Origin: Tindallia californiensis
GTDB taxonomy: Bacteria > Bacillota > Clostridia > Peptostreptococcales > Tindalliaceae
Direction of reading: 5' to 3'
Assembly: GCF_900107405.1 (NCBI RefSeq)
Contig: NZ_FNPV01000007.1
Span: 86,211-150,210, forward strand
Length of the DNA: 64,000 nucleotides
Below the pieces are notes generated by a model that was given only the letters and a program-made list of their open reading frames with translations, did not search any database and was not told the origin of the DNA. The stretch's first letter is position 1. The number at the start of each line of letters is the position of its first letter. Shown here one piece after another: positions 1-9,593 of this stretch. The translations under genes were made by a program, and so were the position numbers.

Positions 1-325
1 CTGTCATTATCATTCCGGGGGTGCAATAACCACATTGAAGCGCTCCTGTATTAATAAAAGATTTTTGGAGTTCATCCAGTTGATTCCCCTCCGATAATCC
101 TTCAATCGTGGTGAGTTCATGACCATCTGCCTGAACAGCCAACATCAGGCAGGAAGTCACCGGTTTTCCGTCAAAAAGAATACTGCAGGCGCCACACTCT
201 CCTTCGCCGCAACCTTCTTTTGCACCGGTAAGGTCAAAATCATCCCTCAGCATTTTTAACAGCGTTTTATTAGGTTCTACCTGATGTTCTATTATTTCTC
301 CGTTTAATGTAAATTTAATGTTCAT
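1..325 (-). CDS. Xanthine dehydrogenase-type [2Fe-2S] subunit (partial, C-terminus outside window)
   Basis: Small iron-sulfur subunit of a molybdenum hydroxylase (xanthine dehydrogenase / CO dehydrogenase small-subunit family), passing electrons from the Mo centre to the FAD subunit. About 108 residues are visible. Residues 39-47 give the plant-ferredoxin pattern C-x4-C-x2-C (GCGEGECGAC), with a fourth Cys at 59. Residues 98-101 are CGYC followed by TPG, the first half of the second cluster motif; the matching Cys pair must lie beyond the window edge. The ATG at 325 is 4 nt after the stop of the FAD subunit gene, whose 3' end GGAGGTG supplies the Shine-Dalgarno. The large Mo-binding subunit is probably the next gene. 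Substrate cannot be told from this part; purine is the usual guess. Confidence 0.88.
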   Translation of the reverse strand, partial: MNIKFTLNGEIIEHQVEPNKTLLKMLRDDFDLTGAKEGCGEGECGACSILFDGKPVTSCLMLAVQADGHELTTIEGLSEGNQLDELQKSFINTGALQCGYCTPGMIMT

Positions 326-328
326 TCT

Positions 329-1174
329 CTACACCTCCGCCAAACCGATTTGTACCAAGCACCTCTGTACCAAGGTTTTTGCCAAATGTATCCGGAATTC
401 TTTTGTGCTGCGAACATCATCAATTGGTGCTATTGCTTCTTCGACCAATTTCATTATCTCTTCCATATGAGAACTGGTCACTTTTTTTCCTTTCAGATAG
501 GCTTCCACTTTTGGTAATCGAATGGGCGTTGGTGCAACGGCACCAATGGCAACGTTTACCTTTTCTCCATAACGAAGCGCACTAACACATACAGTGGACA
601 GATCCACTTCTTTGCGTCTGGAGCCTTTTTGGAAACTTCCTACTGCCTTTTCATGATAAGGTATATAAATCCCTTTAACGATTTCCGTTTTTTCCAAAGC
701 CGTCACCCGTACATTTTTGAAAAATTCCTTGATTGGTATTTCACGGGTTCCTGTTTCGCCTTCTGCAATCATAACGGCTTCCAATACCAGGGCCGGTGTT
801 GCTGTGTCCGCTAAGGGCGAAGCATTGCATAAATTCCCGGCCATCGTTGCCACGTTTCTAATTTGACCAGACCCCACCATTTCAGCTGCATCCGCTAAAC
901 ATTGGTAGTGTTCGACAAGGGCCGGATGATGAGCCATATCCGCCAATGACACGCAAGCTCCTATAAACAACCCTTCCTCTTTAGAGAAGCTGATTTTTTT
1001 AAGTTCTTCAATCCCTCCAATATCTACCACTCTTTCCGGCTCTGTGATCTGCTGGCGCATTCTGATAACTAAATCAGTCCCGCCATTGAGCAGATGACTT
1101 GTAGCTGGTTTTTCGGCAAGAAGTTGAATGGCTTCTTTAACACTTTTAGGTTTACAGTACTCAAAAGAATTCAT
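329..1174 (-). CDS. Xanthine dehydrogenase-type FAD-binding subunit
   Basis: 281 residues, the normal length for the medium FAD subunit (CoxM/XdhB/CutM family), which takes electrons from the [2Fe-2S] subunit. Two family motifs are visible: LNGGTDLV at about residues 29-36 (FAD pyrophosphate contact) and TMAGNLCNASPLADT at about 110-124, the conserved flavin-binding stretch. The C-terminal CO_deh_flav_C domain covers roughly 175-280. The ATG at 1174 follows a GGGGGT Shine-Dalgarno. It is first of at least two genes transcribed leftward, with the iron-sulfur subunit 3 nt downstream. The protein class is clear; whether it oxidises xanthine, nicotinate or another heterocycle cannot be seen here. 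Confidence 0.87.
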   Translation of the reverse strand: MNSFEYCKPKSVKEAIQLLAEKPATSHLLNGGTDLVIRMRQQITEPERVVDIGGIEELKKISFSKEEGLFIGACVSLADMAHHPALVEHYQCLADAAEMVGSGQIRNVATMAGNLCNASPLADTATPALVLEAVMIAEGETGTREIPIKEFFKNVRVTALEKTEIVKGIYIPYHEKAVGSFQKGSRRKEVDLSTVCVSALRYGEKVNVAIGAVAPTPIRLPKVEAYLKGKKVTSSHMEEIMKLVEEAIAPIDDVRSTKEFRIHLAKTLVQRCLVQIGLAEV

Positions 1175-1723
1175 TGTAATACCCCCATCATCTATATCTA
1201 TTGATACCTGTTGTTAACTGTTGTTGCCTGTTGTTGCCTGTGTTGCCTGTGTTGCCTGTTGATTTGGTATCTTTTGATCTTTTCAATTTTCCGATAACTC
1301 TAAGAACATTCTATTTTCTCTACTTTTTCTTTATTATATCAAACCACCCCTTGTTATTTAGTCACAACATTTCATGAAAATATATAGAGTTTTTAGAACT
1401 CTTTAACAATGCTTTCTGAAAACCCTAGTATTTTGCAGGTTTATAGGCTTTCAAAATAGACTAAAAATGACCATTTTCGGCTTTTTCGTTTCATATTCAA
1501 AGATTTTCGCTAAAAATGCTTTTGCAATTGGATTTATTTTAGGATACACTTCGAGTAATGAGTGTATTTCTACCAGAAGCTAAAAATTCTATTTCCAGAA
1601 AGGCGGGGGAAAAACATAAACAATTCATCACTAATGATCTAACACTAATGATCTAACACTAATGATCTAACACTAATGATCTAACTAATGTGCTATGTTG
1701 AATGAAAAAAGGAGTGGATTACA
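1175..1723. other. 549-bp intergenic region between divergent genes
   Basis: No credible gene on either strand. Next to the FAD-subunit start is a slippage-prone run of CTGTTGTTG/GTTGCCTGT units (about 1207-1262). An interrupted palindrome ATACACT-N10-AGTGTAT lies at 1544-1567, and a 14-bp tandem repeat at 1629-1689. Promoters for both divergent genes must lie here, but I could not place a convincing -35/-10 pair. Confidence 0.6.
1629..1689. repeat. 14-bp tandem repeat, four copies plus a partial
   Basis: The unit CACTAATGATCTAA occurs perfectly at 1629-1642, 1643-1656, 1657-1670 and 1671-1684, followed by CTAATG. It ends about 35 bp before the chemoreceptor start codon at 1724, so copy number would change promoter or leader spacing. 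No spacer-repeat architecture and no iteron context. Confidence 0.95.
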
Positions 1724-3352
1724 ATGAAAAAAAGAACCCTTTTCCTGGCTGGAACCGGTCTAATACTGGTAGCAGCAAACCTGATCATTTTTCATCTCTT
1801 TGGAACCGGTCTATCGATTGGCGTTCAAGTGTTGGCAGGAATCCTTGTCAATACAGCAATTCTTTACATGTATCATCGGTGGGAAGATCAATTGCGAGCT
1901 CAGGATCTGGCATCCATCACAGAAATGTTAAGGAGTTATAGCAATGGTAACTTTTTATCTGATACAAAGAATATTCCCTGCGGCTCCAGTTTTGCAAAGG
2001 ATTTAATAGAAACCCTGCCCAAATTGGAAGAAACCATGAAGGGCCTTTTATATCAAGTCTTACTTTCAGAAGTACAGCTTAAGAATTTTGCCGGTCAGTT
2101 AAGGCAAGTTGCTTCTATGAATTTGGAAGCGATGGAAGGAATTTTTACAAATATTGAAACCATCAATCAAGACCTTCATAAAAGTGCTACGGAAGCAGAA
2201 GAAAATGCTTCCATTTCCCAAGAATTACTAGGTACAAACATCGAATCCCTTGAAAACACCAGAACCTTTAAGGAATTAACCGATGAATCAAAAGAGAAAA
2301 TTCTACATAACACCAAAGGGATTGATTTAACCCTTAATGAAGCAAAGGCTATTGAATCTTTAATGAGTGAGACCGCCGAGGAAGTGAAAAATTTAGAGCA
2401 TCTTTTAATGATGATCAGTGAAATGAGCAATGAAATTAAAGCTATTTCCGAACAAACAAATTTACTTTCTCTCAATGCATCTATTGAAGCGGCCCGTAGT
2501 GGAAGTGCGGGTCATGGTTTTGCTGTAGTGGCACAGGAAGTAAAAAAATTAGCCGAGGAAAGCGATGAAACTTCTCAACGAATAGGCGACCATTTGGATC
2601 AGATTAAAAAAAGTTTCAAAAACTTGCAGCAAGGAGCTTTTACTTGTGCAAAACAATCGGTTTCTATTAAAGATCAAAGTGAAAATGCAGGAAGAGAATT
2701 AACTACCATTCAATCTTCTATGGAAGAAATCACTGCCCAAATCCACCGAATCTCTTCCAGTATGGAAGAACAAAACGTAGCGATTGAAAGCTTAGCTACC
2801 AATATTAACAACAATGCTTTATTTACCAATAATTTAGAAAAAATGATGAGTGAAATGAGAAGTAAAATCGAATCCCAGGTAACGAACGAAAAAGAAAACA
2901 TACATCACGCCCAGGATATTATGGATGTCTCTACCCGTTTTTCTGCTTTTACTAAAAAACTGGAACAACAGGTAGACAGTGAACTGCTAAAAGTAGCTCG
3001 CAAAGTAGCTGAGTTAGAATCAAAAGGGTTTATTGATAATGCTTATCTGGAAAAACTTGCCAAAGAAGCGAATATTTCCGAGTTTTATATTTTGAACGAA
3101 AAAGGAGTCACGGAATATTGTAATAATCCGATGGGAATTGGGTTTACCATAGAAAATGATCCAGCATCCCAAGCTTATGAATTTTATCAAATACTTGAAG
3201 ACAAGAATAAAGAAGTGGTTCAAAGTATTCAAAAGAGAGATATTGACGGTGAATACTATAAGTTCACCGGAGTTTCCAAACAGAGCAAGAGAGGAATTAT
3301 TCAGGTAGGTGTGAATATTAAAGACCTACTTAACTTCAAAGGCTTATCTTAA
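1724..3352 (+). CDS. Methyl-accepting chemotaxis protein with C-terminal sensor-like domain
   Basis: 542 residues. Two hydrophobic helices at about 4-26 and 28-50 are separated by only a few residues, so there is almost no extracellular domain. A long coiled-coil signalling region follows; its hairpin tip is at about 241-258 ([20 protein letters not shown]), the CheA/CheW contact. After the signalling helices, residues from about 425 to 542 form a mixed alpha/beta segment containing [17 protein letters not shown] and [13 protein letters not shown], resembling one half of a Cache/PAS-type sensor. Sensing is therefore probably cytoplasmic and C-terminal, the reverse of the usual layout. ATG at 1724 follows an AAGGAG-like site. 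It has its own terminator and no neighbouring che genes. Ligand unknown. Confidence 0.85.
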   Translation: MKKRTLFLAGTGLILVAANLIIFHLFGTGLSIGVQVLAGILVNTAILYMYHRWEDQLRAQDLASITEMLRSYSNGNFLSDTKNIPCGSSFAKDLIETLPKLEETMKGLLYQVLLSEVQLKNFAGQLRQVASMNLEAMEGIFTNIETINQDLHKSATEAEENASISQELLGTNIESLENTRTFKELTDESKEKILHNTKGIDLTLNEAKAIESLMSETAEEVKNLEHLLMMISEMSNEIKAISEQTNLLSLNASIEAARSGSAGHGFAVVAQEVKKLAEESDETSQRIGDHLDQIKKSFKNLQQGAFTCAKQSVSIKDQSENAGRELTTIQSSMEEITAQIHRISSSMEEQNVAIESLATNINNNALFTNNLEKMMSEMRSKIESQVTNEKENIHHAQDIMDVSTRFSAFTKKLEQQVDSELLKVARKVAELESKGFIDNAYLEKLAKEANISEFYILNEKGVTEYCNNPMGIGFTIENDPASQAYEFYQILEDKNKEVVQSIQKRDIDGEYYKFTGVSKQSKRGIIQVGVNIKDLLNFKGLS

Positions 3353-3420
3353 AAGAAAAATCCACTAGAAGCTGAAAATCATTTTTATAGAACTTCAACC
3401 CTACTATAAAGGATATTGAA

Positions 3421-3462
3421 AAAAATTCCGGTCTTTACTCAGAAAGACTGGAATTTTTTATT
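3421..3462 (+). terminator. Rho-independent terminator of the chemoreceptor gene
   Basis: Arms 3421-3436 and 3443-3458 pair over 16 bp with one G-U wobble (AAAAATTCCGGTCTTT / AAAGACTGGAATTTTT), loop ACTCAG, then a T-rich tail. The A-run on the 5' side would let it work in both directions. Confidence 0.85.
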
Positions 3463-3604
3463 TTTGCAATTTAAAGATTTATAGGGTACACTGCTAATGG
3501 ATCAAGTATTTCTTCATCAAAGGTTAAGCGACATACCAACAGATCCTCCCTTCTACTTATGCTGATCCGCATCTATGCTCAACAAATTTAAAGGAGGCTT
3601 TTAA

Positions 3605-4531
3605 ATGAAACCCACTCCATCCCACCTGACTAAAGTGTTACCTAAAATGCTTGTTTTAGGTTTACTCTGTTTGATTTTGTATCAACAGATGTCTTTAAGC
3701 CAGAGTATTGGCGATATTCATCAAGAACTTCTCTTCACTTCCAATAGAAATGATGTTTCTCGAGTCCTAGATGATATAAAAGAAACACTAAACCAAGACC
3801 ACTGGGTTGTCTATGATCACTGGCAGATCCGTAAAATCAATGATGATGACTCAACGATCACCCTTCAATACGAATGGTCTTTATCCGAAACAACCGATGA
3901 GGCTGAAATTAGTTTGCAGGTTCAACCCCTGTTGAAAGATCAAAAACCAGCAGGCGATTGGAAAAAACTTCCTGCTACTTCCATTGGCATTAATTCCTAC
4001 CGGGCTTTTATTGAGGTAACAGCTCTTCAGGATTATCGCATTCAAATTGTTTCTGAGGGAAACTATCAGCATTCCAGTCAAACCATTTCTATTCCCTCTT
4101 ATTTACACCAACCACCAGATTTAGTGCCTGCTTTTACTTCGATCAGCCACCAGAATAAACCTGATTTTAAGGAAGGAGATGTGGAAATAGGCTTTTCTAT
4201 GTTTTACCAGAAAGATTATTATAATGATCCTTATTCACCGAGAGAGCCCCATCCCTCCTTGAATTTTATTCCAGAAAAAGCAAAGGCTTATTTTCATATT
4301 GACGGACAGGTAATCGAAAAAGATTTATCGTTAGAAGAAAAAGAAAAGAGCAATATGCCTCCGGGTGAATTCCCTGATTATTATTCTAAAGTATGGGCCT
4401 TATCTTTCCCCGCCTTTTCTTCGGATTCCTTAGAGAAGTTGCGGATAGAAATTACTTATAAAAATGGATTTTTTGTTTCAAAAGATTATACAGATTTTTT
4501 GTATAACCACTTCCCAGATTTATCCAAATAA
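3605..4531 (+). CDS. Unknown membrane-anchored extracytoplasmic protein
   Basis: I do not recognise this 308-residue protein. A single hydrophobic segment at about residues 13-30 (KMLVLGLLCLILY) followed by polar sequence suggests a type II membrane anchor or uncleaved signal, with the remainder outside the cell. The body is rich in alternating beta-strand patterns (for instance STITLQYEWSLS and YRAFIEVTALQDYRIQIVSE), as in Ig-like or beta-sandwich folds. There is no lipobox or enzyme motif and only one cysteine, in the membrane segment. ATG 3605 has a strong AAAGGAGG site 6 nt upstream. The gene stands alone and ends about 40 bp before a parS palindrome that could also act as its terminator. 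Confidence 0.7.
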   Translation: MKPTPSHLTKVLPKMLVLGLLCLILYQQMSLSQSIGDIHQELLFTSNRNDVSRVLDDIKETLNQDHWVVYDHWQIRKINDDDSTITLQYEWSLSETTDEAEISLQVQPLLKDQKPAGDWKKLPATSIGINSYRAFIEVTALQDYRIQIVSEGNYQHSSQTISIPSYLHQPPDLVPAFTSISHQNKPDFKEGDVEIGFSMFYQKDYYNDPYSPREPHPSLNFIPEKAKAYFHIDGQVIEKDLSLEEKEKSNMPPGEFPDYYSKVWALSFPAFSSDSLEKLRIEITYKNGFFVSKDYTDFLYNHFPDLSK

Positions 4532-4572
4532 AATCCAAAATTCTCTACACCTCTTAAATGCCAAAGGTTTCA

Positions 4573-4600
4573 CCCGAGTGTTTCACGTGAAACACTCGGG
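4573..4600. promoter_or_regulatory. parS centromere site 1 within a 28-bp perfect palindrome
   Basis: The core TGTTTCACGTGAAACA at 4579-4594 matches the conserved bacterial parS (ParB/Spo0J binding) 16-mer exactly. It is extended on both sides to a perfect 28-bp palindrome (CCCGAGTG...CACTCGGG) and followed by TTTTT, so as RNA it could also terminate the upstream plus-strand gene. ParB binding is established for this sequence in Bacillus and relatives; binding here is inferred from identity. Confidence 0.93.
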
Positions 4601-4736
4601 TTTTTCCTTCTTGGTATATTTTTTAAAGTTCATTAGAATGTCATCCTATCCCTCTGTTTAATCGCATTCGCTATCCTTGTATTATAATGAGCCTATCTGT
4701 TATCATTTATATATGACAATTATTTTTTGATGCGAG

Positions 4737-5123
4737 GTGATCATTATCCCGTTTGCTACGTTTATTCTTTTATCGACTATTTTCTTTACTGGCTGTGGGT
4801 TTTTTATACACCAATATATGAAGGTTAAAGAAAAGTATAACATCAAAGACGAAAACACCTTCTATAAGCATGTGAATAAAACGCATAAATGGTCCGAATT
4901 AACGATAGTAATAATTTTTGTTTTATATTTACTCGTCTTTGCTTATCCTCAATCCTTCCGATTTTATTATGTAATGGGAGCGATCGCTATCTTTTATAGC
5001 TTTCGTGCGTTGATGGAATGGAGGTATAAAAAGCAATCTAATAACTATAGAATCAATATATTGAATGCTGCTTTTTTTCTATTTCTTGCTAGTATTGGAA
5101 AAGTATCTTCTTTATTATACTAG
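4737..5123 (+). CDS. Small membrane protein, DUF4181-like
   Basis: About 128 residues with four likely membrane helices: N-terminal PFATFILLSTIFFTGCGFFI, then ELTIVIIFVLYLLVFAYP, FYYVMGAIAIFYSF and a C-terminal INILNAAFFLFLASIG. The linker before the last helix, FRALMEWRYKKQSNNYRI, recalls DUF4181 proteins of Firmicutes; function unknown. The start is uncertain. The frame opens only at 4731, GTG 4737 lies inside the GAGGTG that looks like the Shine-Dalgarno, and an ATT or ATC start at 4743/4746 is possible. A TATAAT at 4683-4688 is a likely -10 element. The gene sits between the two parS sites and has no obvious partner. Confidence 0.6.
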   Translation: MIIIPFATFILLSTIFFTGCGFFIHQYMKVKEKYNIKDENTFYKHVNKTHKWSELTIVIIFVLYLLVFAYPQSFRFYYVMGAIAIFYSFRALMEWRYKKQSNNYRINILNAAFFLFLASIGKVSSLLY

Positions 5124-5229
5124 AGTCATAAGTGAGAGAAAAAATCCTTCACTTCTACTTCTATTAATAATAAGAAATAGCTCATTAAGTTCACCTCTCT
5201 ATAGGATACTCTTCTTGTTTTTATACCAA

Positions 5230-5263
5230 TTAGCGAAGTGTTTCACGTGAAACACTTCGCTAA
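5230..5263. promoter_or_regulatory. parS centromere site 2 within a 34-bp perfect palindrome
   Basis: The same core TGTTTCACGTGAAACA lies at 5239-5254, extended to a perfect 34-bp palindrome (TTAGCGAAG...CTTCGCTAA). It lies 640 bp from the first site and about 50 bp beyond the 3' end of rsmG. Two exact copies within 0.7 kb make chance very unlikely. Confidence 0.93.
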
Positions 5264-5296
5264 AAAGCCTCTATATCAATCTATAGAGGCTTTTTA
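5262..5296. terminator. Bidirectional terminator between the small membrane gene and rsmG
   Basis: AAAAAGCCTCTATA (5262-5275) pairs perfectly with TATAGAGGCTTTTT (5282-5295) around a 6-nt loop. The A/T flanks give a U-tract in either direction, serving the leftward rsmG operon and the rightward small gene. It abuts parS site 2. Confidence 0.9.
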
Positions 5297-5317
5297 AGTG
5301 TTGCATTTTATTGTATT

Positions 5318-6052
5318 TTACAGCGAATTGAGTATTGGTTTTTTGGAGGGAGTTCCTGCTTTTCTTGGGTAAGTCTTTTGAGTGGCATTTGTTTTTCGAA
5401 ATACTAATAATTGATGATTTAAATCTGTAAAAGGGACCTTTACTTCCAAGCTATCTTCTAATCGAACAGAAAAAACCTGCATAGCCTTTTTAGCCTCTTC
5501 TATTTCTTCTTTCCATTGAGGTCCTTTTTGACAAAAGAACCATCCATCTACTTTCAAAAATGGAATGGTATATTCCAATAGCACCGGCAAGGAAGCTACT
5601 GCCCTTGAAACAACCGCATCAAAATTTTCACGATAAGGTTTTTGCCTGGCCCCTTCTTCTGCTCTAGCATGAACTAATTCTAAGGAGGTGAGGCCCAATG
5701 TTTCCTTCACTTTTTCCAAAAAAACCAATCTTTTATTTAAAGAATCCATTAAGACAAAAGACTGTTCTGGAAATAAAATTTTTAGAGGAATTCCAGGAAA
5801 ACCAGCTCCTGTCCCTAAGTCTAAAATATGGTGGCATTCTCCATAGGATGGATAAAGGGAACAGGTGGCCGAATCAAGAAAATGATGAGTAAGAATTTCA
5901 TCCGCATCTTTGATTGCTGTCAGATTCATCTTTTGATTCCATTCCTGTAAAAGCTCTAAGTAATCTCTAAACTGATGGAGTTGGTGATCCTTTAAGGAAA
6001 ACCCAATTTCTTCCATACCTTCTTTCATTCTTTTTTTCTGGTGCTCATTCAT
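5318..6052 (-). CDS. rsmG: 16S rRNA (guanine-N7) methyltransferase RsmG (GidB)
   Basis: 244 residues, close to the usual 238-240. It methylates N7 of a guanine in the 530 loop of 16S rRNA using S-adenosylmethionine. The SAM-binding motif I is clear at about residues 69-85 (HILDLGTGAGFPGIPLKIL), and the region AVVSRAVASLPVLLEY is the family's second hallmark. The C-terminal basic tail (KTYPRKAGTPSKKP) also matches the family. It ends the leftward operon, 30 bp after mnmG, as in most Firmicutes. The usual next genes noc/parA/parB are absent; parS sites and unrelated genes follow instead. Confidence 0.96.
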   Translation of the reverse strand: MNEHQKKRMKEGMEEIGFSLKDHQLHQFRDYLELLQEWNQKMNLTAIKDADEILTHHFLDSATCSLYPSYGECHHILDLGTGAGFPGIPLKILFPEQSFVLMDSLNKRLVFLEKVKETLGLTSLELVHARAEEGARQKPYRENFDAVVSRAVASLPVLLEYTIPFLKVDGWFFCQKGPQWKEEIEEAKKAMQVFSVRLEDSLEVKVPFTDLNHQLLVFRKTNATQKTYPRKAGTPSKKPILNSL

Positions 6053-6082
6053 TCTCTTTATCTCACCTCCAGTTTGAAATTT

Positions 6083-7966
6083 TTATAATGATTTCATTCT
6101 TCTCTGTTGTTCTAAAAAGACTAATAAGACTTGTATATCTGCCGGTGATACGCCGGTAATGCGGGAAGCCTGTCCTAAGGAGGTGGGTTTAATGGTAGAC
6201 AATTTTTCCTGTGCTTCCAACCTTAATCCTTTTATGGAGCCATAATCCAGTTCCGGAGATAGTGGCCTTTGTTCCATTTTCTTAAACTGTTCCACATGCT
6301 TCATTTGTTTATCTATATACCCTTGATATTTAATCTGTACTTCGCATTGATGTGCCACTTCTCTTTTGATATCAGAAGGACGCTCTCTATCAATCTCTTT
6401 TAAGGCTTCATAACTTATCTCTGGTCTTTTGATAGCATCTTTAAGAGAAATCCCTACCTTTATTTCTGCACTTTTATGTTTTCTTAAAAAAGCGTTGATC
6501 TGATCTGGCGGAATCACTGTTTTTTCCAGGCGTTTCATTTCTTTTTTTACTTGTTCTTTCTTTTGAAGGTATCGCTCATACCTTTCTTCTGTGGCTAATC
6601 CTATTTGGTAAGCTTTTTCTGTTAACCTTTCATCAGCATTATCCTGCCTTAGGACTAATCGATATTCTGCACGGGAAGTCATCATCCGATAAGGTTCGTT
6701 GGTTCCTTTTGTCACCAGATCATCAATCAGTACGCCTATATAAGCCTCTGACCGATCTAGGACAAAGGCTTCTTCTCCACGAATCTTCATCACGGCGTTA
6801 ATGCCAGCAATCAATCCTTGTGCAGCGGCTTCTTCATATCCGGAAGAACCATTAAACTGTCCTGCGCAGAACAAATTCTGAATATCTTTCATTTCCAAAG
6901 ACAGATGCAGTTGGGTAGGATCAATACAGTCATATTCAATGGCATAACCAGGTCTCATCATTTTAACATTTTCTAAACCGATCATTGTCCGATACATTTG
7001 AAGCTGTACTTCTTCCGGAAGAGACGTACTCATTCCCTGAACATACATTTCACAGGTATCTCTTCCTTCTGGTTCCAGAAAAAATTGATGGGTCGGTTTT
7101 TCATTAAATTTAATAATTTTATCTTCAATAGAAGGACAATAACGAACTCCAGTGCTATGAATATCTCCCCGATACATGGCTGAGCGATGAAGGTTTGCCT
7201 CAATCACAGCTTTTGTTTCTTCTGTGGTTCGACTTAACCAACAAGGAATTTGCTGGATATCTATGTTTTCGTTTAGAAACGAGAAAGGCACTATTTCTTG
7301 ATCTCCGTCTTCTCTTTTCATTTTACTATAATCCACAGTCTTTCCATCTACCCTGGCAGGAGTTCCTGTCTTAAAACGTCTCAATTTAATTCCATATGAC
7401 TCTAGCTTTTCAGAAAGGTACTGGGCAGGAAACATACCGCTGGGGCCGGACGCATAATTGATCTCTCCAATAAAAATTTTACTCTGTAAGTATACGCCTG
7501 TAGCTAAAATAACGACCTGACTTCGATAAATAGCACCACTTCGGGCGACAACACCTTTGGTTTTCTGGTCTTCAATCACTAAATCAACCACTTCTGCCTG
7601 CACTAATTCTAAGTTTTCCTGGTTTTCAATGGTTTTTTTCATTGACTGATGGTATTGATTTTTATCAGCCTGCGCTCTTAATGAATGAACGGCTGGACCT
7701 TTGGCTGTGTTCAGCATTTTACTTTGAATAAAAACCTCATCTGTCGTTAATCCCATTTGCCCCCCAAGGGCATCTACTTCACGCACCAGATGGCCTTTTC
7801 CTGTTCCACCAATAGAAGGATTACAGGCTAACATTGCAATCGCGTCTAAAGAGATGGTTAATAATAAGGTTTTATATCCCATTCTGGCAGGTGCCAAAGC
7901 AGCTTCACAACCAGCATGCCCTGCTCCTACTACAATAACATCATAATTACCTGCATCAAATTTCAT
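6083..7966 (-). CDS. mnmG: tRNA uridine-5-carboxymethylaminomethyl modification enzyme MnmG (GidA)
   Basis: FAD-dependent partner of MnmE that modifies U34 of certain tRNAs. About 627 residues, the normal size. The N-terminal dinucleotide-binding motif is [12 protein letters not shown], followed by [22 protein letters not shown], the family signature. The second FAD segment is near [19 protein letters not shown]. The C-terminal helical domain that docks MnmE ends in [20 protein letters not shown] chose ATG 7966; an in-frame GTG at 7975 is possible but lies where the GGGTG Shine-Dalgarno should be. It lies between mnmE and rsmG in the conserved leftward operon. Confidence 0.96.
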   Translation of the reverse strand: MKFDAGNYDVIVVGAGHAGCEAALAPARMGYKTLLLTISLDAIAMLACNPSIGGTGKGHLVREVDALGGQMGLTTDEVFIQSKMLNTAKGPAVHSLRAQADKNQYHQSMKKTIENQENLELVQAEVVDLVIEDQKTKGVVARSGAIYRSQVVILATGVYLQSKIFIGEINYASGPSGMFPAQYLSEKLESYGIKLRRFKTGTPARVDGKTVDYSKMKREDGDQEIVPFSFLNENIDIQQIPCWLSRTTEETKAVIEANLHRSAMYRGDIHSTGVRYCPSIEDKIIKFNEKPTHQFFLEPEGRDTCEMYVQGMSTSLPEEVQLQMYRTMIGLENVKMMRPGYAIEYDCIDPTQLHLSLEMKDIQNLFCAGQFNGSSGYEEAAAQGLIAGINAVMKIRGEEAFVLDRSEAYIGVLIDDLVTKGTNEPYRMMTSRAEYRLVLRQDNADERLTEKAYQIGLATEERYERYLQKKEQVKKEMKRLEKTVIPPDQINAFLRKHKSAEIKVGISLKDAIKRPEISYEALKEIDRERPSDIKREVAHQCEVQIKYQGYIDKQMKHVEQFKKMEQRPLSPELDYGSIKGLRLEAQEKLSTIKPTSLGQASRITGVSPADIQVLLVFLEQQRRMKSL

Positions 7967-8172
7967 TTCCTTCACCCGTTCTTTCTAATATTGCGTTATC
8001 ATACTACCAACACGATACTTTAATGACATGATTTGTATTTTTAATCTTCTATTCTATTCTCTTACAGGCTACAAGCCTACTATAAGCTTGCAGTCACAAA
8101 AATTCCAATTTCTACCTCTTATCCCTCTATAGGGACAAACTAGGCACAAACCTTCTTTTTTCAGAAATCCTA

Positions 8173-9555
8173 TCATTTTCCAATGCAAAAATTAGAAAAA
8201 ATATGATCAATCAGGTCTTCTTTAACACTTTCACCAATAATAGCTCCTAATTGGTCCATTGCTTCCTGATAATCTACCTGAACAAAATCCAGCGGCATTC
8301 TTGATTCCAATGCCTTCACACCTTCTTTTAAGGAATCATATGCTTTTTCCAAGGCTTGCTGATGCCGGAGATGAGTCACCATTTCTTTTTCTCTGGCATT
8401 TTTTTCACCATCATAAACCAGGTTTTCTAAAGCCTCCTCTAATTGAAGCAATCCGGAGGATTCCAGTAAAGACAGTTTAAGAATTTGATCTGAATCGATC
8501 CATTCTGGCAATGAAGATTCATCTAAAACCGATGGTAAATCCGTTTTGTTAATAATGATTAAGGCTTTCCGCTTCTGTACCATGTTGAGTAATGCCACTT
8601 CTTCAGAAGTAACGGGAGTAGAGGCATCTAACATCATCATTACTAAATCAGCTTGATCAAATAATTGTTTTGCTCTTTCGACTCCCATTTTTTCTACCAC
8701 ATCTTCTGTATCTCTGATGCCGGCGGTGTCCATTAAAACCAAGGGAATCCCTCTTAAATTCAATTGTTCTTCAATGACGTCCCGGGTAGTTCCTGGAATA
8801 TCTGTCACGATGGCTCTGGATTCTTTCAGCAAAGCATTCATTAATGAGGATTTTCCCACATTCGGTTTCCCAATAATAACGGTTTTTAATCCTTCACGAA
8901 TGATTTTTCCTGTTTTTGCTGAATCGATTAACCACTGGATATCATCCATTATAGGGATGGTTTTTTCATAAACATCCTCAAAAGTTACTTCATCGATATC
9001 TTCTTCTTCCGAAAAATCAATGGACACTTCCATGGCTGCCATCAGATCCAATAGTTCCTCCCTCATTTTTTTTACTTTGCCAGATAAAAACCCTTCTAAT
9101 TGTCCGAGAGCTGCTTCATGACTAAGATCTGTTTTGGAACCAATTAAATCCATAACGGCTTCTGCCTGAGAAAGATCTAATCTACCACTTAAAAAAGCTC
9201 TTTTTGTAAACTCACCGGGCTCCGCTGATCGAACTCCTTGATCTAACAAAGCTTCCATAATTCTTTTTAAGGAGATATAACCACCATGACATTGAATCTC
9301 CACCACATCTTCTGTTGTATAGGTATGAGGCGCTTTCATATAGCAGACCAATGCTTCATCAATCATCTTTCCAGTATGTGGATCCATGATCTTTCCATAA
9401 GTAAGTCTTCGGTCCTGAAGCCTTGTTACTTTTTTTCCGTTTTTTGTTTCATAGATCATAAGCGCCTTTTGCAGCGATTCTGTTCCACTAATTCGTATGA
9501 TCCCTATGCCAGCTTCTCCAGAAGCTGTTGAAATGGCCGCTATGGTATCTTCCAT
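8173..9555 (-). CDS. mnmE: tRNA modification GTPase MnmE (TrmE)
   Basis: 460 residues, the normal length. It binds 5-formyl-THF through its N-terminal domain and forms the tRNA U34 modification complex with MnmG. Visible are the start MEDTIAAISTASGEAGIGIIRISG, the G1 motif GKPNVGKSS, the G2/G3 region TDIPGTTRD and DTAGI, G4 NKTD, and the essential C-terminal CIGK with its catalytic Cys. The start at 9555 is preferred over an upstream in-frame start at 9579 because an AGGAAG site lies 9 nt before it and the protein then aligns with the usual N-terminus. Confidence 0.96.
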   Translation of the reverse strand: MEDTIAAISTASGEAGIGIIRISGTESLQKALMIYETKNGKKVTRLQDRRLTYGKIMDPHTGKMIDEALVCYMKAPHTYTTEDVVEIQCHGGYISLKRIMEALLDQGVRSAEPGEFTKRAFLSGRLDLSQAEAVMDLIGSKTDLSHEAALGQLEGFLSGKVKKMREELLDLMAAMEVSIDFSEEEDIDEVTFEDVYEKTIPIMDDIQWLIDSAKTGKIIREGLKTVIIGKPNVGKSSLMNALLKESRAIVTDIPGTTRDVIEEQLNLRGIPLVLMDTAGIRDTEDVVEKMGVERAKQLFDQADLVMMMLDASTPVTSEEVALLNMVQKRKALIIINKTDLPSVLDESSLPEWIDSDQILKLSLLESSGLLQLEEALENLVYDGEKNAREKEMVTHLRHQQALEKAYDSLKEGVKALESRMPLDFVQVDYQEAMDQLGAIIGESVKEDLIDHIFSNFCIGK

Positions 9556-9593
9556 GATCCACTTCTTCCTTTCTATCATTACTTTATCAACAA

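Noticed and set aside
1629-1689. CRISPR or plasmid-type iterons
   Set aside because: Units are contiguous with no unique spacers, no cas or rep genes are near, and the copy number is small.
5230-5263. Simple terminator hairpin only
   Set aside because: The 16-bp core is exactly the parS sequence and recurs at 4579-4594, and a separate terminator lies immediately next to it at 5262-5296.
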